A stretch of DNA of 64,000 nucleotides from Echiichthys vipera. Lineage: Eukaryota > Chordata > Actinopteri > Perciformes > Trachinidae. Location: positions 23,525,562 through 23,589,561 of the forward strand of contig OY829662.1 of the NCBI GenBank assembly GCA_963691815.1, read 5' to 3'. The notes below the pieces were generated by a model. That model was not told where the DNA came from, ran no database searches, and saw only the letters and a program-made list of their open reading frames with translations. Of the stretch, positions 10,201 through 31,300 are shown piece after piece (positions within the stretch are counted from its first letter, which is position 1; each line of letters opens with the position of its first letter). Made by a program: the position numbers and the translations under genes.

Positions 10201-13200
10201 CAGATGACACATTATCAAAGAACTTGAATGTCTCAACTCAACATAAAAACATAAGGTGCTTGCGATTGTATTGTTCTGAACAGTTTAACTGTTGTTGTAC
10301 AGTGTGATGGAGAGGGTGCTGATCGTCGTCTATGATGGCTAACAGTTTGTTCAGCGAAAGACTTGAACATGTACACAGTAAACACAATATTGTATTTTTG
10401 GTAACTAAAACAATGATTCCCACTGAGAGAAGGTTACGTGAAAAGTGTAGCCTACAAGCAAGCAGGCAGAAAAGTCTAACAAGTTAACCAAAAATAATGA
10501 ACAAACTTGAAATACTAGGCTAAAGCTAAAAGTAACAGCGTAAGACAGTTTAACTTGTTAGCTGGAAGTAGTGAATAAATAGTTGAAGTAGTTAGGTAAA
10601 AGTAATGAATACATATCGTATAGTTAGCTAAAATTAATAAATATGTATTGAATAGTTGGCTAAAAGGTAATGGATACAAAGCCTATTTGAATAGTAGGTA
10701 ATGAATACACAGTGGACATAGCTAGCCAAAAGTAATGAATCGCCTACATAGTTGAATAGTTAGCTCAAAGTAATGGATAAATGGCTGTCAAGCTTCTGAC
10801 ACTCCCTCTGGTATGTTAGCCGAATGCTTGACTAACCCAAACTCAGCACTGACAGTTAATCTGAAAATTTGAAACAATTTCCCCCCGGGATTATTAAAGT
10901 ATTTCTGATTCTGATTTTGAATGAACACATTATTGTAACAATATGTACTTTTATTCATGTTAAATAACACAAACACAATTTGTTCATAATGGAAAATTGT
11001 GTTGTCTATGTAGGATGAGAGTTCATCTTCGGGGGTATATCAAATAAAATGAAAAAGGTTTTGGAACTGCTGAACTAAAGGAGAGGTTGTGTGCACAACA
11101 AAGCAAATTCTGCTTCTTTTTATACCTCACAATGTTTCAGTTACAACCTTACAAAGCAGTGAATTAGCTCAAATTCTCAGGAATGGCATTTGCAAAGATG
11201 TTGACCTTTGTTTTAGAGAATAATTCTGACTAATTTACTGTAATTCATTTTAAAGATATGTGCCAGTATTTCACCGTGTTTACTGAAATGATTGGCTTAC
11301 ATGGCAGTTAACCAATGTACTGATCCTCTTTTTCAGCGGGCAGAGTGAAGTTGCAGTGGACGGCCTGGCTCAGGCTCTGGACAGTAGACTACACAACGCT
11401 GTGACGGTAAGCAAAGATGCCATGTTATTCAGGATTTTCACAGTCTAACAGGTTTTGTCACAAGATGTATCGTCTGACATGATTGAATCTTTCTTGTGTG
11501 GGATGTGGCCTCAGTCAGTCAGCCAGTGTAGAAATTGCTAATTTGACTTAAGAAACTTAAGTAGCTTCTGCAATGAAAACCCAATACTATGTATCATCCT
11601 GTGGTTCTCACATTTGACACAAACATCAAGTCAAACTCTGAGGTTTTATGGGCAACAAGTAGTAAGTAATAAGGAAGGTAAGGTAAAGGAACAAGCTCCC
11701 TGTATATTCATGGTATTGTACCCAATTTGAGCTGTATCATTTGTAGGAGGGAGGAGAGTTTTGGGTTGAAGTACTATTGTCAGTGAGTTTTAATCAAGAA
11801 ATAGCACAGAATAACCTGGGGCCTCATTAATAAAGGTGGCATACGCACAGAAGAGGGCGCACGCTACTTTCTAAGCACACTTTGGGATTTATAAAAAGCA
11901 AACTTGATGGGAAAATGTGCAGTCCTCCACGCACACTCTGACCCAGGTGTATGCAAAGAAACGGGAGAAATGAGAAACGGCGACACAGACGGCAGAAGGT
12001 TGAAACACAAGAAAGTGTGACACTGAGACCTTTGTGTAAAATAAATCAAAATATTTCCTTTTGTTTAATCATATGAAGAATTCACAAAAGCCAGTCTCAC
12101 ATTAATACTTACATTAATGTTTGATCGGTTCTCTCTGCAGTGGAGAAAAACATTAAGATGTAGGATCGTATATTCAAATAAGTATATCTTTGGAAAAACC
12201 CTCATTACTCATAAATATTTGATGTAATTATTAAACAATACTTGCATATTATGCAGTTTATTTTCATAAATAATACGGCAAACAGGACAAATAATGTTTC
12301 TACACTGATGCTGTTGTCGATGCCTCCGTCTGGCAGATAAGAGCCCAGTTTTAATGTGGTTATCATCACAGTGGTTAATACAGTCTTCATTAGTATGGAT
12401 TTAGTTTGCTTTATTTTTGTTTTCAATGCGTTTGTTTTTTAAATTAGATCAGTTTAATCCCCACACCTGGAGCTTTTAGATCAATCAAATCAAATGGGTA
12501 GATATAAAAAGCAATGACAATGCCATCACAATGCCTAATGACCCACACTCGTTGATTTACTGACAAAAGAGGAAGAGCGGCTTATGACCCGGCTCCGACT
12601 GCTGTGCACTGTTCTCATGGTTCATTTGAATCTCTGCGAACAGGGAAATAAAAGAGGGAAACTTTTTTTTTGTTTTCCTCTCTGCCTTTGACATGATGTC
12701 CGTATGAATGAATATTAATTTGTGGTGTTTCGTTAACTATTTAAAGGCATGTATGGGTGTGACATGAAGCCACAAAAGCTGCGGCACATTTAGAGTTGAT
12801 AGGGATTTATAAAGGGAAACCGGCGTAGGACGTGAGTTCACGCTGTTTCATAAATCCCAATATTTGTATGCGCACACACGTCCTATGTTTTGTCCGTACG
12901 CCTCCTTTGAAGTGAATCCCACACACAGTTTTATAAATGAGGCCCCTGGTCTTTAAAAGGCTCCTCGGTTGGGTAAATGTGTATGTTGCTTTGTCTCAGT
13001 AACTGTTCTCCTCCTAAATGAACTCTCTGTCTGTGCGTGAAGGATGACAGCCCAGCCTCCACCCGCAGCTCCTCTCCAAAGTTAGATTGGATGATTAAAA
13101 GGGGAATGGTGGGTCCAGAATGTGTCCTGGTTTTACGCTGATTCACCTTTCCACACCCTTTTGTCTTTTGGTTCTGTCATGAGGCTGCCATTTACATTCG

Positions 13201-15292
13201 GTGTGGTCCTGATTGCTTTTGTTTGGATCACTTTTTGGGTTTTGTGGTTCATGTATTAAGATAAAACACAATGGTTTGCATGTCTTTATATGTGGTGAAG
13301 ACAATAAGATGTGTTTGGAGTTTGTGCCTACGCCCACTATAGAGCATGATCACGTTTGGGTTGCACTGTCCTCATATGCTACATCACTGTCATGCCCTTC
13401 ATGCCTTCTTTCCCAACGTGTGGTTGTTCCTTTTATAGTTGTTTTTTGGTTTGTTTGTTTGGTAGTTTTGTTCCATCTTCATTAAGCTTAACCAACGGCT
13501 CACATTTTTCTGCTCTGACCGTTCTGCTTTCTTTCCTAGATTCCTATCAACCAGTCCACTGTCATGGATGATATTGAGAAGTGGCTAGAGTTGGATGATG
13601 AGGTAAATGGCTAGATTCCTGCATTTACTCAAAATAAATAGCTGAATATAATAACTGTCAATTTCTCTGCACATTTGAACCTTGATTCTCTAAAGGACGG
13701 GTCCGGATCTTTCAACACTTAATTCACTGTTGAGTTTCACAAACCTCAGTTCTCCTGGAGCTCTGCCCTTCAGTGCACACTCACACCAAAGCAGGTTTCA
13801 ACAATTGAACCCAAAACCTGAAATAAATGTCTCTGTACGGCCTTCATCAGAAGCCTTCATCATATATTCTGATAATCCATAGTCTCTCCATATGATTTAT
13901 GTGTTTTACAGCCCAGTTGACAGAAAAAAATAATGGCAAGAAATGTTTAAATTTTAGTTTTTTCTAATATATGTTTAGTCTGTATAATATTTGTTTGTAT
14001 ATCTGGAGTCTTTCAACAAAAATAATTCGCCCCTGGCATTATTAAAGTACTTCTGATTCTGATTGAGATGAAACATATTTGGCACCCTCTAGTGTCTGTA
14101 TGAGACGTACAGGACTTTCAACTGACTCCATCCATCCACGTCAATATTACACATTCAGAGCAAGTGCTCCAGAGGTCAGGTGAGGTGGTATAACAAGCCT
14201 CAAGCTCCCTTAGGATCGATGGTTGGGTCACACACACCAGACTTTCACCCAGGAGACAGCGATTCGTGTCCCATCCCATGTAATAGTGAAACTTAACATG
14301 ACAGACGTACTGAGATTTAAGACATTTAATGCTGGCAACTGGGTTGGTATTTTACTGCGACTACACAAGTTGAGAAAATATATTTAAAGCAAAATATCTA
14401 TTTTCCGTTTGTGACACAGTATGATGACTTTGAAGATTCAGACGGTGTGACTAGTGAAGGTAAGGGGCTTCACACTTGACTTAATTTTTAAACTGAGACA
14501 CTTGTATCATGTAAACCAACAGTCTCTGAGGAGTTATTGTATGAAGCCCACTGTATATTTGCTGTGTAGTCTGTTTATTGGCAGTCTCCACCACACAATG
14601 CTCACTTTGGCTGTGTAAATGGAAAATCATTTTGACTTGCTATAATTGGAGCTATGGCCTTTAAATGTAAGGTTCCCCTTTTGTGCTATTTTTTTCTATA
14701 AATAAATACATTAAACTCTAATTTCTACTCATCACTCTCATATCTGCTGCTAAATATTTGTGCCTTTGACCTGGAGGTGGCACTAGAGGCTTAACTGGGC
14801 ATGTGGTGGTGCCACGAACTACCTCTCCTCAGACATATTCAGCACAAAAACCAAACACAGCTATGCAATTTTGAAGTATCTTTAGAAAAGACTGCTGCCA
14901 TATTTTGTTTATGTAACTAACTGATAGAGGGTTACTACTACAACATCTGTTAACTACTGTAGATCAGTGATTCCTACCCTTGCACTAATGCAGCTGCCAG
15001 CGCACTGCAGTCACAAAAGTCTAATCTGGTGTTTCTCTCATTTATTCATGTTGACACCAACATCCTTTTACACTAATATCCCACTTTTAAATGTTTTTTT
15101 TCTTTCCTACTTCTTTTTCCCATTATCCCCTTCAGTAAATGTACTTTAGATAATTGACGAAGTATGATCTCATCTAATTCTGCTTCTCTCTCTGTAGAGT
15201 TTGACAAGTTTTTGGCAGGAAGAGCCAAAGCAGCTGAGCGCCTGCCATCGGTGAGAGCTTCCTCCCAGGAGACCAACCACTACGAGTCTTAA
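7220..15292 (+). CDS. tom1: Target of Myb1 membrane trafficking protein (TOM1)
   Basis: TOM1 is an endosomal adaptor that binds ubiquitinated cargo, Tollip and clathrin. Exons: 7220-7271, 8001-8085, 8209-8287, 8387-8536, 8658-8792, 8893-9027, 9247-9363, 9557-9690, 9809-9851, 9953-10085, 10189-10255, 11337-11406, 13540-13602, 14420-14459, 15198-15292 (1398 nt, 465 aa). All junctions are GT-AG and keep phase. The start MEFLLGNPFSTPVGQRI matches the TOM1 N-terminus and has A at -3. A VHS domain spans about residues 17-152 (EDWALNMEICDMIN, RSSPDLTGVVSVYEDLRRKG). A GAT domain spans about 210-315. LTDFDM near residue 330 may correspond to the clathrin-box region. The conserved EEFDKFLAGRAKAAERLP block lies near the C-terminus, but the human-type tail ending DDDMLFAL is absent. 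Human TOM1 is 492 aa. An alternative donor within the last exon (after CCATCG, 15250) might reach an exon I cannot find. TOM1L2 is less likely given the neighbours. Confidence 0.93.
10411..10800 (-). repeat. Degenerate ~35-40 bp TAGCTAA minisatellite in tom1 intron 11
   Basis: Repeated blocks of the form ATAGTTAGCTAAAAGTAATGAATA occur about eight times with variation. The array is the reverse complement of the satellite inside the hAT-like element at 46748-47900. The left boundary may be the TIR-like CAATGATTCCCA at about 10411. No right terminus was found. Confidence 0.65.
11815..12949. mobile_element. 1.1-kb nonautonomous DNA element in tom1 intron 12
   Basis: The left end reads CCTGGGGCCTCATTAATAAA and the right end, reverse complemented, CCAGGGGCCTCATTTATAAA, giving inverted termini of about 20 bp with two mismatches. 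Subterminal sequences GGGATTTATAAA also recur in both halves. No clear target duplication and no transposase were seen. Superfamily is uncertain. Confidence 0.65.
14032..14064 (+). repeat. Retroposon 3' tail in tom1 intron 13
   Basis: The block CCCCTGGCATTATTAAAGTA followed by TTCTGATTCTGATT is a conserved 3' tail of a fish LINE/SINE family. A near-identical tail is at about 10885-10920 and an inverted one at about 6013-6058. Confidence 0.55.
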
Positions 15293-15902
15293 GCTACACT
15301 TCAGACTTGCCCGACTAACAGCACTCACAAAGCTCCTGCGCCACCAGTTGAGCAGCGGAGATTTCTTTTAGATGAATGGTTGAACGGCACATTCAAAATG
15401 GGGAATCCCAACCCATATCTGAGGAAGAACACCATAGCTGTGTGTACTGCTCTTTCCCGTGGAGCAAACCTGTTTTTAACTGACAAAAATAATGTTATTT
15501 GATGAAGGGCAGCAGATTTTTATTGACATTGTTATGAGGATTTGTCCATGTGTGGAATGCAAACATTTGCACATTTTATATGGTTACATTCCTGCTGTTG
15601 AAAGAAAGAAAGAAGGCTGTTGTTACAGAACATGTTTGCAGCATAGATTATGTGTTATATTGCTGTACTATATATATTGTCAAATATGATAATGGGTTAC
15701 GGAAAACTCCGCTGTCGAAGTAGCAAACACTGTTAACTTGTATGTAAGAGAAGCTTGGCGATTACATAATGAAACGGTTTGGTGCTTTACATCATTATTG
15801 ATGTAGGCTGTTTAAAAAAAGATGTTTTTTACATCCAACATTCCCCTATGAAGATGTTTTACCTGATGTTTAACAGGAAATGGTGACAGACTGCTGTCAT
15901 AT

Positions 15903-15908
15903 ATTAAA
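15903..15908 (+). terminator. tom1: tom1 polyadenylation signal (ATTAAA)
   Basis: ATTAAA lies 611 bp after the stop codon and is followed by a GT-rich stretch (GTCTGGCTGTTCTC) about 20 bp downstream. This is the best candidate 3' end of tom1. Confidence 0.5.
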
Positions 15909-16519
15909 ACTGAAACTATTAACCAAAGTCTGGCTGTTCTCATTCTAACCTCAAAGTGCAGTGCATTAAGGTTACTTACTGTATAATCCAATTCACGTCT
16001 CTGCCGATATGAAACAACTGCAAATTTTTGAATTCCTGCCTGTTAATTAGACTTCTGGCTTTGGTCCTGAACATGTCAACCTCTGACTGCATACTACTGA
16101 AAACATGTTGCTGTGCAGGCTTCTCTACTTCATTTACAACCCAGAGATTCATACTGTTTTGTACATATTTACTTTCCTGTATGGTAAGGCACTGGAGTAC
16201 AAGCATCGTTGTTAATTTAATAATAAATGACCCATATGTGGAGCACAATTCCATATTAGAGTAGCATTTCAGCTTTCAGATCTGAATTACAAACAAAAAA
16301 TAACATTGCCTAAGGGACAAAGAGGGTAACGTGTGTGTGTGTTCCAAACAAGATATGTGTTATTGTAGTTCCAACACAATGTACCTGTTTTACAAATCTT
16401 CACAGGTGTTTTGATCAGATAAAAACAGTGAAAGAAGCCCATGATTGTACATGGTAGCAGTTTACATTGGCAACATCTTGCTGCTTTATCTAAACCAGTA
16501 AGTAAATACTCTCTGAAAT
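15909..16519. other. tom1-gcat intergenic spacer
   Basis: Nothing recognisable apart from a short GTGTGTGTGT run near 16330. The minus-strand open frame across 16287-16787 overlaps the gcat promoter and first exon antisense, has no known domain, and is taken as chance. Confidence 0.5.
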
Positions 16520-16681
16520 CTGATTGGACAACACACGCCACCTCGCAAGTGTCCTGGCCTCTGATTGGTCCACCACACATACGCCTACCTGTTACGTGAC
16601 GCAGCCACGCCTCTCCTCCGGTCTTTACGTCCTGCTGTCCTGCACGCCTGACACCTCCGACACACACACGCTTTCGACAAC
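16520..16681 (+). promoter_or_regulatory. gcat: gcat promoter with two inverted CCAAT boxes
   Basis: ATTGG (inverted CCAAT, NF-Y type) occurs in the context CTGATTGG at 16523-16527 and 16564-16568, about 41 bp apart. No TATA box is obvious. The 5' UTR is short. Confidence 0.5.
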
Positions 16682-26032
<9,351 letters not shown>

Positions 26033-26212
26033 ACACGACATGTGAGCAGGAATGAGATCCAGCAACCAGTATCAGTTACTGAACTACAGTGAATCGCTTG
26101 CTCTTGCACACTTTGCTGCCTGTTACTAAAGACCTCAGAATAATGTTGATGGAAACATATGTTACATTTGCAGGTCAACGGAGATAAATGTGTATTTTTG
26201 TTTGCTTAGCTT

Positions 26213-26218
26213 AATAAA
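26213..26218 (+). terminator. gcat: gcat polyadenylation signal (AATAAA)
   Basis: A canonical AATAAA lies 181 bp after the gcat stop codon, the first such hexamer downstream, followed by T/G-rich sequence. Confidence 0.75.
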
Positions 26219-26680
26219 GCACTTTTGCTTACCTGTTTGTATTTTAAGAAAAAGGACTGTTTCTTTCATATTTCTCACAAATGCTTGTATCTCTTGACAA
26301 TAGATGGGTTTATTATTTAGGTTAGTCATCCGTCTGTTAAACAGGTTGATGATTGTGCGGATAAAAACACATTTGGAATGCAACTAGTCATATAACCATA
26401 CATTATCAGCATTTATTTGAATTAACATTCAACTCATCCTTCAAAAGCAGCCAAAGAACTGGGGCTCTTTGTTTGTGATGACTATAGAGAGAAAGGTTTT
26501 AGGAGAGAAGGGAAATATGCTTTCTTTGGTCATTTCTGAAATTTGACAGTTTGGGTTTTGTCTCATGTCTCTCAACACATGAGAGCAGCTTTGCCTTTTT
26601 CCCCAAGAGATGCAACAGCAGATTAGCACATTCTGAAAATGGAAGTATTGAAAGTATTAAAATTAAAAAATAAAAAGTGG

Positions 26681-27030
26681 TGTGGTGGTTAGCACTGCCA
26701 CCCCACAGTGAGGGTTCCTGGTTCCAATCTGGGCTGGGGCTCTTCTGTGTGGAGTTTGCATGTTCTCCCTGTGTCTGTGAGGGTTCTCTCTGGGTTCTCC
26801 GGCTTCCTCCCACAGTCCAAAGACGTGCAGGTGTTCGGTTCATTGATGACTCTAAATTGCCCGTAGGTGTGAATGTGAGTGTGAATGTCTGTCTCTGTTT
26901 GTCTCTATGTGCCCTGTGATAGACTGGCGTCCTGTCCAGGGTAGACCCCGCCTCACGCCCGATGTCAGCTGGGATCGGCTCCAGCCCCCGTGACTCTGAT
27001 AGGGACAAGAGGTTGAAGATGAGTGAATAA
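26681..27030 (+). mobile_element. SINE-like retroposon, second copy
   Basis: This is the same family as 3146-3494 but in the opposite orientation. It begins with GTGGTGTGGTGGTTAGCACT, has the B-box-like GGTTCCAATC, the landmark TCCCACAGTCCAAAGACGTG and a short GATGAGTGAATAAATG tail. No long coding frame is present. Confidence 0.75.
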
Positions 27031-28071
27031 ATGAAAATCTGCCTTCACTCAAAAATATCTTTTACGTATTGTTACTCTGTGTTGATGTTTGAGTGCCACT
27101 GTGCAGAATGTTCTAGGTGCAGTTTGACATGGGGAGGCTGTTTTCACATTCACCTGCAGGAGAAACGTTTCCTGTGCTTTAGGATGTGTACCTTTGAGTG
27201 TGATTTGTGACATCAGAACTGTGGGAATCCAATCATGGTTCATTGTGTGAATCCTGTCTATTGGGCTAGTTTCAATTCATTATTGGAAAATATTCATATT
27301 CACAGATTCTCCATTTTTGAATAGGACGTGTAATTTTTAAAGTCTACCAAGGTAACAGAAAAAACTGTCTGGAAAAAAACATTCAAAGTCTATTTCTATG
27401 TCAACATGTCTGAAGAGTAAACATTTAATTTGTATTATAAATAAGCTTTGATCATCTGTAGCTATAATCACACCGTCTTTCATTTCACATAAAAACAAGC
27501 CTCTAAGACTTAGACTTAGACTTCTCTTTATTGATCCTTTGGGATGAACTCCTGCAAGGAAACTGAGTTTCCAGCAGCTTAAAAAAACACAAGGGAGGTA
27601 TAAAAGCTTAGCTAAATAAATACAGAAAGTATATATGCAGTAAACAATTAACTTTTAGTCAAATATATATGAGGTAGATGTGAGAATGCAGGTAAAATGA
27701 AATCAGATAAGTTAAATGTAGAGGAAATGTAGCAGATCAAATATGTAAGACTGTTTATGACAGAAATTGCACTTAAGTGGTGGACAGTGTTATTGCACAA
27801 AAAAGCAGAAGATACGTGTCCAGGTATGTAAGAGTAGAGTATTAATTGCACAGTGAAAACCTCTCTCAAACTAAACTAACTCAAAGTAAAACTGACCTAG
27901 TGAAATAAAAAATACATATTACTCTAAAATCGTGTGAAAAAGATCTCCCTTAAACCGCGCAGTGTCCTTATTAATGATGATGACAAAGTGGCGCACTTTA
28001 AAGCCGTACTCGTGCCTCTTTGTGGCACTAGTCACCATGCTTCCTCCTGCTCCTCCTCCTCCTGTTGTCTT
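27031..28071. other. gcat-mcm5 spacer
   Basis: AT-rich DNA without a recognisable gene. At about 27506-27580, tandem TTAGAC units followed by TTCTCTTTATTGATCCTTTG look like the 3' end of another retroposon in inverted orientation. Confidence 0.5.
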
Positions 28072-28365
28072 TTTCGCGCCACCAGTCCTCACAAGCCCCA
28101 CCTCCACATCGAGGACACGCCTCCTCAAAGCCGCTTCGACCAATAGTGACAGGCCGTCGCGGCTCACAGCCAATCAGGACAGGGGAGAGGCGCGGCGAGG
28201 AGCGAGTCGCGGGAAACAGACAGGAAGGAGTTCCGTTTTTGCCGCGGAACAGACACCGACACACCGAGCAGCTTTGTACCCGTCGTGTTTTTCTTTTCAG
28301 TAAGAAACACTTGTCCACGGTGTCGTGTTTGGTTCGCGTCGTGTTGTTCCCCGACCTGCTTCAGT
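28072..28365 (+). promoter_or_regulatory. mcm5: mcm5 promoter with E2F and CCAAT sites
   Basis: TTTCGCGCC at 28072-28080 matches the E2F consensus TTTSSCGC. Two forward CCAAT boxes lie at 28140-28144 and 28170-28174. The region is GC-rich without a TATA box. E2F control is established for MCM genes and would give G1/S-phase expression. The transcription start is inferred to lie between about 28190 and 28300. Confidence 0.7.
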
Positions 28366-31300
28366 ATGTCTGGCTTTGACGACCCGGGGGTGTACTACAG
28401 CGAAAGCTTCGGAGGGGGAGAGGGACACGGCGTGGATGAAGGCGGACAGAAGAGGGTCCAGATCAAGAAACGGTTCCGGGAGTTCCTGCGGCAGTTCAGG
28501 GTGGGCACCGACCGCACCGGCTTCACATATAAATACAGGTGAGCTCATCATCATCATAATAATAAAGAAGTCAGGGACGCTATGGAAACGGTGGAGGTGG
28601 AGAATATTATAGCTAAGTTGCTGTGTAAAAAAGAACCTGTATGTTCTAAAGTTTAAATGCCAGTGGATGAACCATCGTTCAAAGTATTTGACAAGTGACG
28701 TTTACACATCATGAGAGGTGCTGCTCAGCCCGTGAAAACAGTTTTATAAAGTCCTCATGGATCCGGAGGAGCTTTCTGAAGTTAAAAAAAGTACCCTGAT
28801 GACGTCATCGAGGTCGTCTCCATTGAAACAACTCAGGGTAAATGACTCTAGAGCTACCATCTGCTTTACCTTAAAGGACTCTACCTAACATGGGCAGAGC
28901 TGAAGTTACATATGGAACATACTTTCAGTCTCTTGTATTTGGGGCTGGAAATGTTTTTAGAAATCCCAGGTATTTAACACTATTTTTAACTTGTCACAGT
29001 AAATTATCATCCAGACATCTATCTGTAAAGAAATAAATAACACTGTAATTCATTTTATTTGGAGAAATAAATGCCACCTGTTGAAAAAGGAGATTCTAGC
29101 AGCCATGAGAGGTGAAGGTGCCATGGGAATATCAGACTTTGTGGGTGTGGACGATACCTTTTTAAACTTAAATGGTTTAAAGAAGGTTTGAAAGCTCCAG
29201 AGTCCCTTTAGTTTTTCATCCCACGAGTCAGAATATATTCAGGAAAATGGGAGGCCTCCAATTTATATTACGATGCAGATTTAATGAAACCAAGTGACAA
29301 AAGGTGTCTAAATTTCATCAACAGGTGCTAACCGCAGCAAAGTCATGCTGTTTCTCCACACCAACTGTTCTTTTTAATTAAATCATTTTTTTTTGCTGAT
29401 TTTTTGCTACTTTGCTAAAATAAACTCAATCAGTCTGCTTTTCAAAGAGTAATGAAGCAGGGGTCTGAGGAAAGAAGCTATTATGTTGCATTGTGGAAAA
29501 TATATCCAGTATCCAGCATTTCTAGCGCCTGACCTATACTAAACGGTAAACGTTAGAATATTTGTCTCTAAATTTGAATGGGTGCAACAGTAAACGTAAC
29601 ATGAGCTGGCCATCTGCCATTAAAGGACTCAGAACAGATGGCTAATTAACATGTGGGGTGGTTAGTTTTTACTTTACTTTACTCTTTCCAAAATCTCTGT
29701 TCATTTCAACAACATCTGTATTTCATCTGACTTCATTCCTGCTGTTCTTTCATTCTGATATATTTGTATTGAGAGCATTAGGTCTTCAACACAACATTAT
29801 TCGTTCTATTTTCAAATCAAGAGATGAACTGAAGAGACACTACACCCTGGGGGAGTACTGGGTGGAGGTGGAGATGGAGGACCTGGCCAGCTTCGATGAG
29901 GATCTGTCAGACTGTCTCTACAAGGTGCCCTCTGAGAACCTGCCCCTGGTGAGTTTCCAACAAATACAACGTGATGGAACCTGCTCAAAGACTGTTATAA
30001 AATCTCACGTTTGTGACCCTGCTGTGCCAGTTTCACACTTCTTCAGGCCCCGTTTACACAAAGACGATCTAGAAAGGATAGGCAAATGTGGCGTTGCGTT
30101 CTCACTTTTTATTCCACGTTTAGACAAGTGTATCTGCGTGCATACAGTGATGTCAAGTGTGAAATTCAATGTAGTGTGCACGTCAGGTGTGTAGGTGGAG
30201 CTGTGAAGCACTGCCACACAACAGCACCCAGAGCTGGTGCATGCGTAGAAACGTCCTTCTCTCCCTAACAGCAGAGAAGCAGGACGCCATACAGTGTGAC
30301 AGGGATCTGCAGCACGGTCTGTAGTCTCCCAGCGCCTCGGCTCCTCCCAGGACACTTGAATGTCCCACTGATGGAAGCAGTCCCAAGTGTTTTTTGTTGT
30401 TTACCTGAACTCTGTACATGGAGGTTATGTAAACGCGTACGTTGAGTGAGCCAGCGTGTGCAGATCAGAGCACACTTTAGTGTTTTGACGTGGAAACATA
30501 ACGGTGGAGCGTTAAGAATTCCACTCTGGAGAGTGGTTTCACCTTTTTCTGTTTTAAGCCCCAAAAACGCAGTCGCTGTTTGATCGAAAGGCATGTCTCA
30601 TAAAATATTTTGACGTTTTCACCTATGAGCGTTGCCATGTAAACAGGGCCTTAGCTCTAATGATCGCTCTCCTCTAACAGTTTGGTCTGATTTACAGCTG
30701 GAGGAAGCTGCAAAGGAGGTTGCCGATGAGGTGACCCGTCCTCGGCCTGCAGGGGAGGAGACGGTCCAGGACATCCAGGTCATGCTGAAGAGCGACGCAC
30801 ATCACGCTTCCATCCGTGGCCTAAAGGTACCTACATGCCTGTTTGTGTCTCGTATTCCCATAGTAAACACGGACCGTCTGATCATATTTTGTCGTTCCTT
30901 CTCTCCATGTAGTCAGAGCAGGTGTCTCGTCTGGTGAAGGTACACGGCATCATCATCTCAGCCACAGCAGTGAGGGCCAAGGCCACCAAGGTGTGTCTGC
31001 AGTGTCGTGGCTGTCGCAGTGTCGTGAACAACATCCCTCTGCCTCCAGGCCTGCAGGGTTACGCTCTGCCACGCAAGTGTAACAGGTGAGTGTGACCGTG
31101 TGGATCAAAGTAGGGATGACTGATACGTGACCATTTCAACTCTTAAGCCCAGTTCAGACCAAAGATTTGCAACGAGTCGAGTTTAAACTTGCAACTACTT
31201 GCAACGTTCTGAAACCTGCCCGTTCAGACCAAGGAGACGAGGCGGTGTATCATCTCCATAACAACGCCTCTCTGTACTTCTGCTTTAACCTCTGACTTTT

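Noticed and set aside
10411..10800. tom1 intron 11 satellite as a complete hAT element
   Set aside because: Only a possible left terminus (CAATGATTCCCA) is visible. The matching right terminus and a target duplication could not be found, so only the satellite is reported.
28028..28612. Several open frames on both strands around the mcm5 first exon
   Set aside because: They are shadows of GC-rich promoter and exon 1. Only the MSGFDDPG frame splices into the MCM5 protein.
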